Notes under the pieces: generated by a model | The model's database searches: none | What the model was told of the DNA's origin: nothing | Seen by the model: only the letters and a program-made list of their open reading frames with translations | Shown here: one piece after another, positions 51,201-51,549 of the stretch | Position numbering within the stretch: the first letter of the stretch is position 1 | Layout of the letters: every line of letters begins with the position of its first letter | Position numbers and translations under genes: made by a program | Assembly: GCA_903772945.1 (NCBI GenBank) | Contig: CAICTM010000715.1 | Location: forward strand, 1-51,549 | Direction: 5' to 3' | Length of the DNA stretch: 51,549 nt | From: Seminavis robusta | Taxonomy: Eukaryota; Bacillariophyta; Bacillariophyceae; Naviculales; Naviculaceae

Positions 51201-51288
51201 AGGGAGTGAGAGCACATTGTTAGGGAACCTGCAGCGCAAGACCTGGTTTACAGGGGCTTACACAGGATTTTGGTCGGTATTGAAACCA
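48281..51288. other. C/A-rich strand-asymmetric region without clear genes
   Basis: From about 48800 the + strand becomes strongly C/A-rich. Frames at 49918-50181, 50500-50892 and 50889-51209 are Pro/Ser/Thr-rich, low in complexity and unlike any family I know; the last two overlap at ATGA. CGATCGAACGATC occurs twice (near 49548 and 49720). GGCTCTGATACCA at 50502-50514 is the complement of the classic initiator-tRNA primer-binding site TGGTATCAGAGCC. No integrase, protease or reverse transcriptase motif is present. It could be a retroelement leader or LTR, or a repeat. Confidence 0.35.
50502..50514 (-). other. Possible retroelement primer-binding site
   Basis: On the minus strand this reads TGGTATCAGAGCC, identical to the primer-binding site used by many copia elements with initiator Met tRNA. 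If real, the 5' LTR lies at higher coordinates and the body runs toward 48.3 kb, yet no pol motif is seen there, so any element would be non-autonomous or decayed. Confidence 0.3.
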
Positions 51289-51537
51289 TTACCACCATAG
51301 GGACCGTGAGGACCAGTTAGCTTGCCAGACCAAAGAGTGCTCGCCAGTAAGTGTGTCTGGATGATCAGGTCCCAAGCTGAGGCAAGGGCCTTGGCATGCA
51401 AGGCAAGATTCCAGCAGAGCCCGTAGGATGTGGTACTCCTTAGGCTGGACCCGAGCAGGGTGTAACCTATTCAATGCACAAAAATTTTTAGATAAGAGGC
51501 CAACAAGCAGGCAGAAGAATGGGGTCAAGTGACACAC
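51289..51537 (-). pseudogene. Possible kinesin-light-chain-type TPR remnant
   Basis: The minus strand reads LLESCLACQGPCLSLGPDHPDTLT before losing similarity. LGPDHPDTL is the signature end of a kinesin-light-chain-like TPR unit, common in large tandem families. Nothing else of the repeat is well kept, so this is a fragment at best; the window ends here. Confidence 0.35.
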
Positions 51538-51549
51538 TGGCGGTGTGTG

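Noticed and set aside
50500..51209. Two Pro/Ser-rich frames overlapping at ATGA as a translationally coupled pair
   Set aside because: Such coupling is not expected in a nuclear genome, and both frames follow from the C/A base bias.

Overview
The window looks like nuclear DNA from a diatom, probably a pennate one; the species cannot be fixed from the sequence. Support for this: several proteins start with a signal peptide followed by an ASAFAP-like site with Phe at +1 (plastid import); helicase-associated (HA) domain repeats occur as stand-alone genes; introns are few and short (78-141 nt, GT-AG plus one GC-AG); a Crypton-like tyrosine recombinase relic is present; and intergenic DNA is rich in CTAGCTAG and TACCGGTA palindromes.

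Layout. 1-2.2 kb: wreck of a Crypton-like tyrosine recombinase element. 2.2-4.6 kb: T-rich, largely empty DNA. 4.6-10.5 kb: D-glutamate cyclase-like gene (-), six-repeat HA-domain protein (-) and a plastid-type J-domain protein (+, one intron). 10.5-18.5 kb: accessory zone with few intact genes. It holds broken HA genes, fragments of the neighbouring PPR gene, a decayed copy of the 5' half and promoter of the oxidase gene at 33.9-36.9 kb, a two-unit tandem insertion, and a foldback MITE whose empty site can be read from the parent PPR gene. 18.5-29.3 kb: plastid PPR protein (-), protein kinase (+), organellar TsaD/Qri7 (-), a Cys-motif protein of unknown role (-) and a DUF1279 plastid protein (-, one intron). 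29.6-33.4 kb: a TTAGTTTCAC-repeat MITE followed by an uninterrupted 990-residue DDE-type transposase-like ORF (+). 33.9-36.9 kb: a six-exon NADPH oxidase/ferric reductase-like gene (-) with a PH/GRAM-like N-terminus and an EF-hand placed inside its NADPH-binding region. 37-39.7 kb: a second MITE and mostly empty DNA. 39.8-48.3 kb: six-exon LRR membrane protein (-), SGNH-hydrolase-like Golgi-type protein (-), DUF4239 plastid membrane protein (+) and RAD51-paralogue-like ATPase (-). 48.3-51.5 kb: strand-asymmetric C/A-rich DNA with no convincing gene, a possible retroelement primer-binding site and a possible TPR remnant at the edge.

The genes do not form one pathway. Common themes are plastid targeting (J protein, PPR, DUF1279, DUF4239, perhaps the cyclase) and compact head-to-head or tail-to-tail pairs. 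The strongest candidate for unusual biology is the oxidase with an internal EF-hand. The most informative genome-evolution signals are the broken oxidase and PPR copies and the datable MITE insertion.
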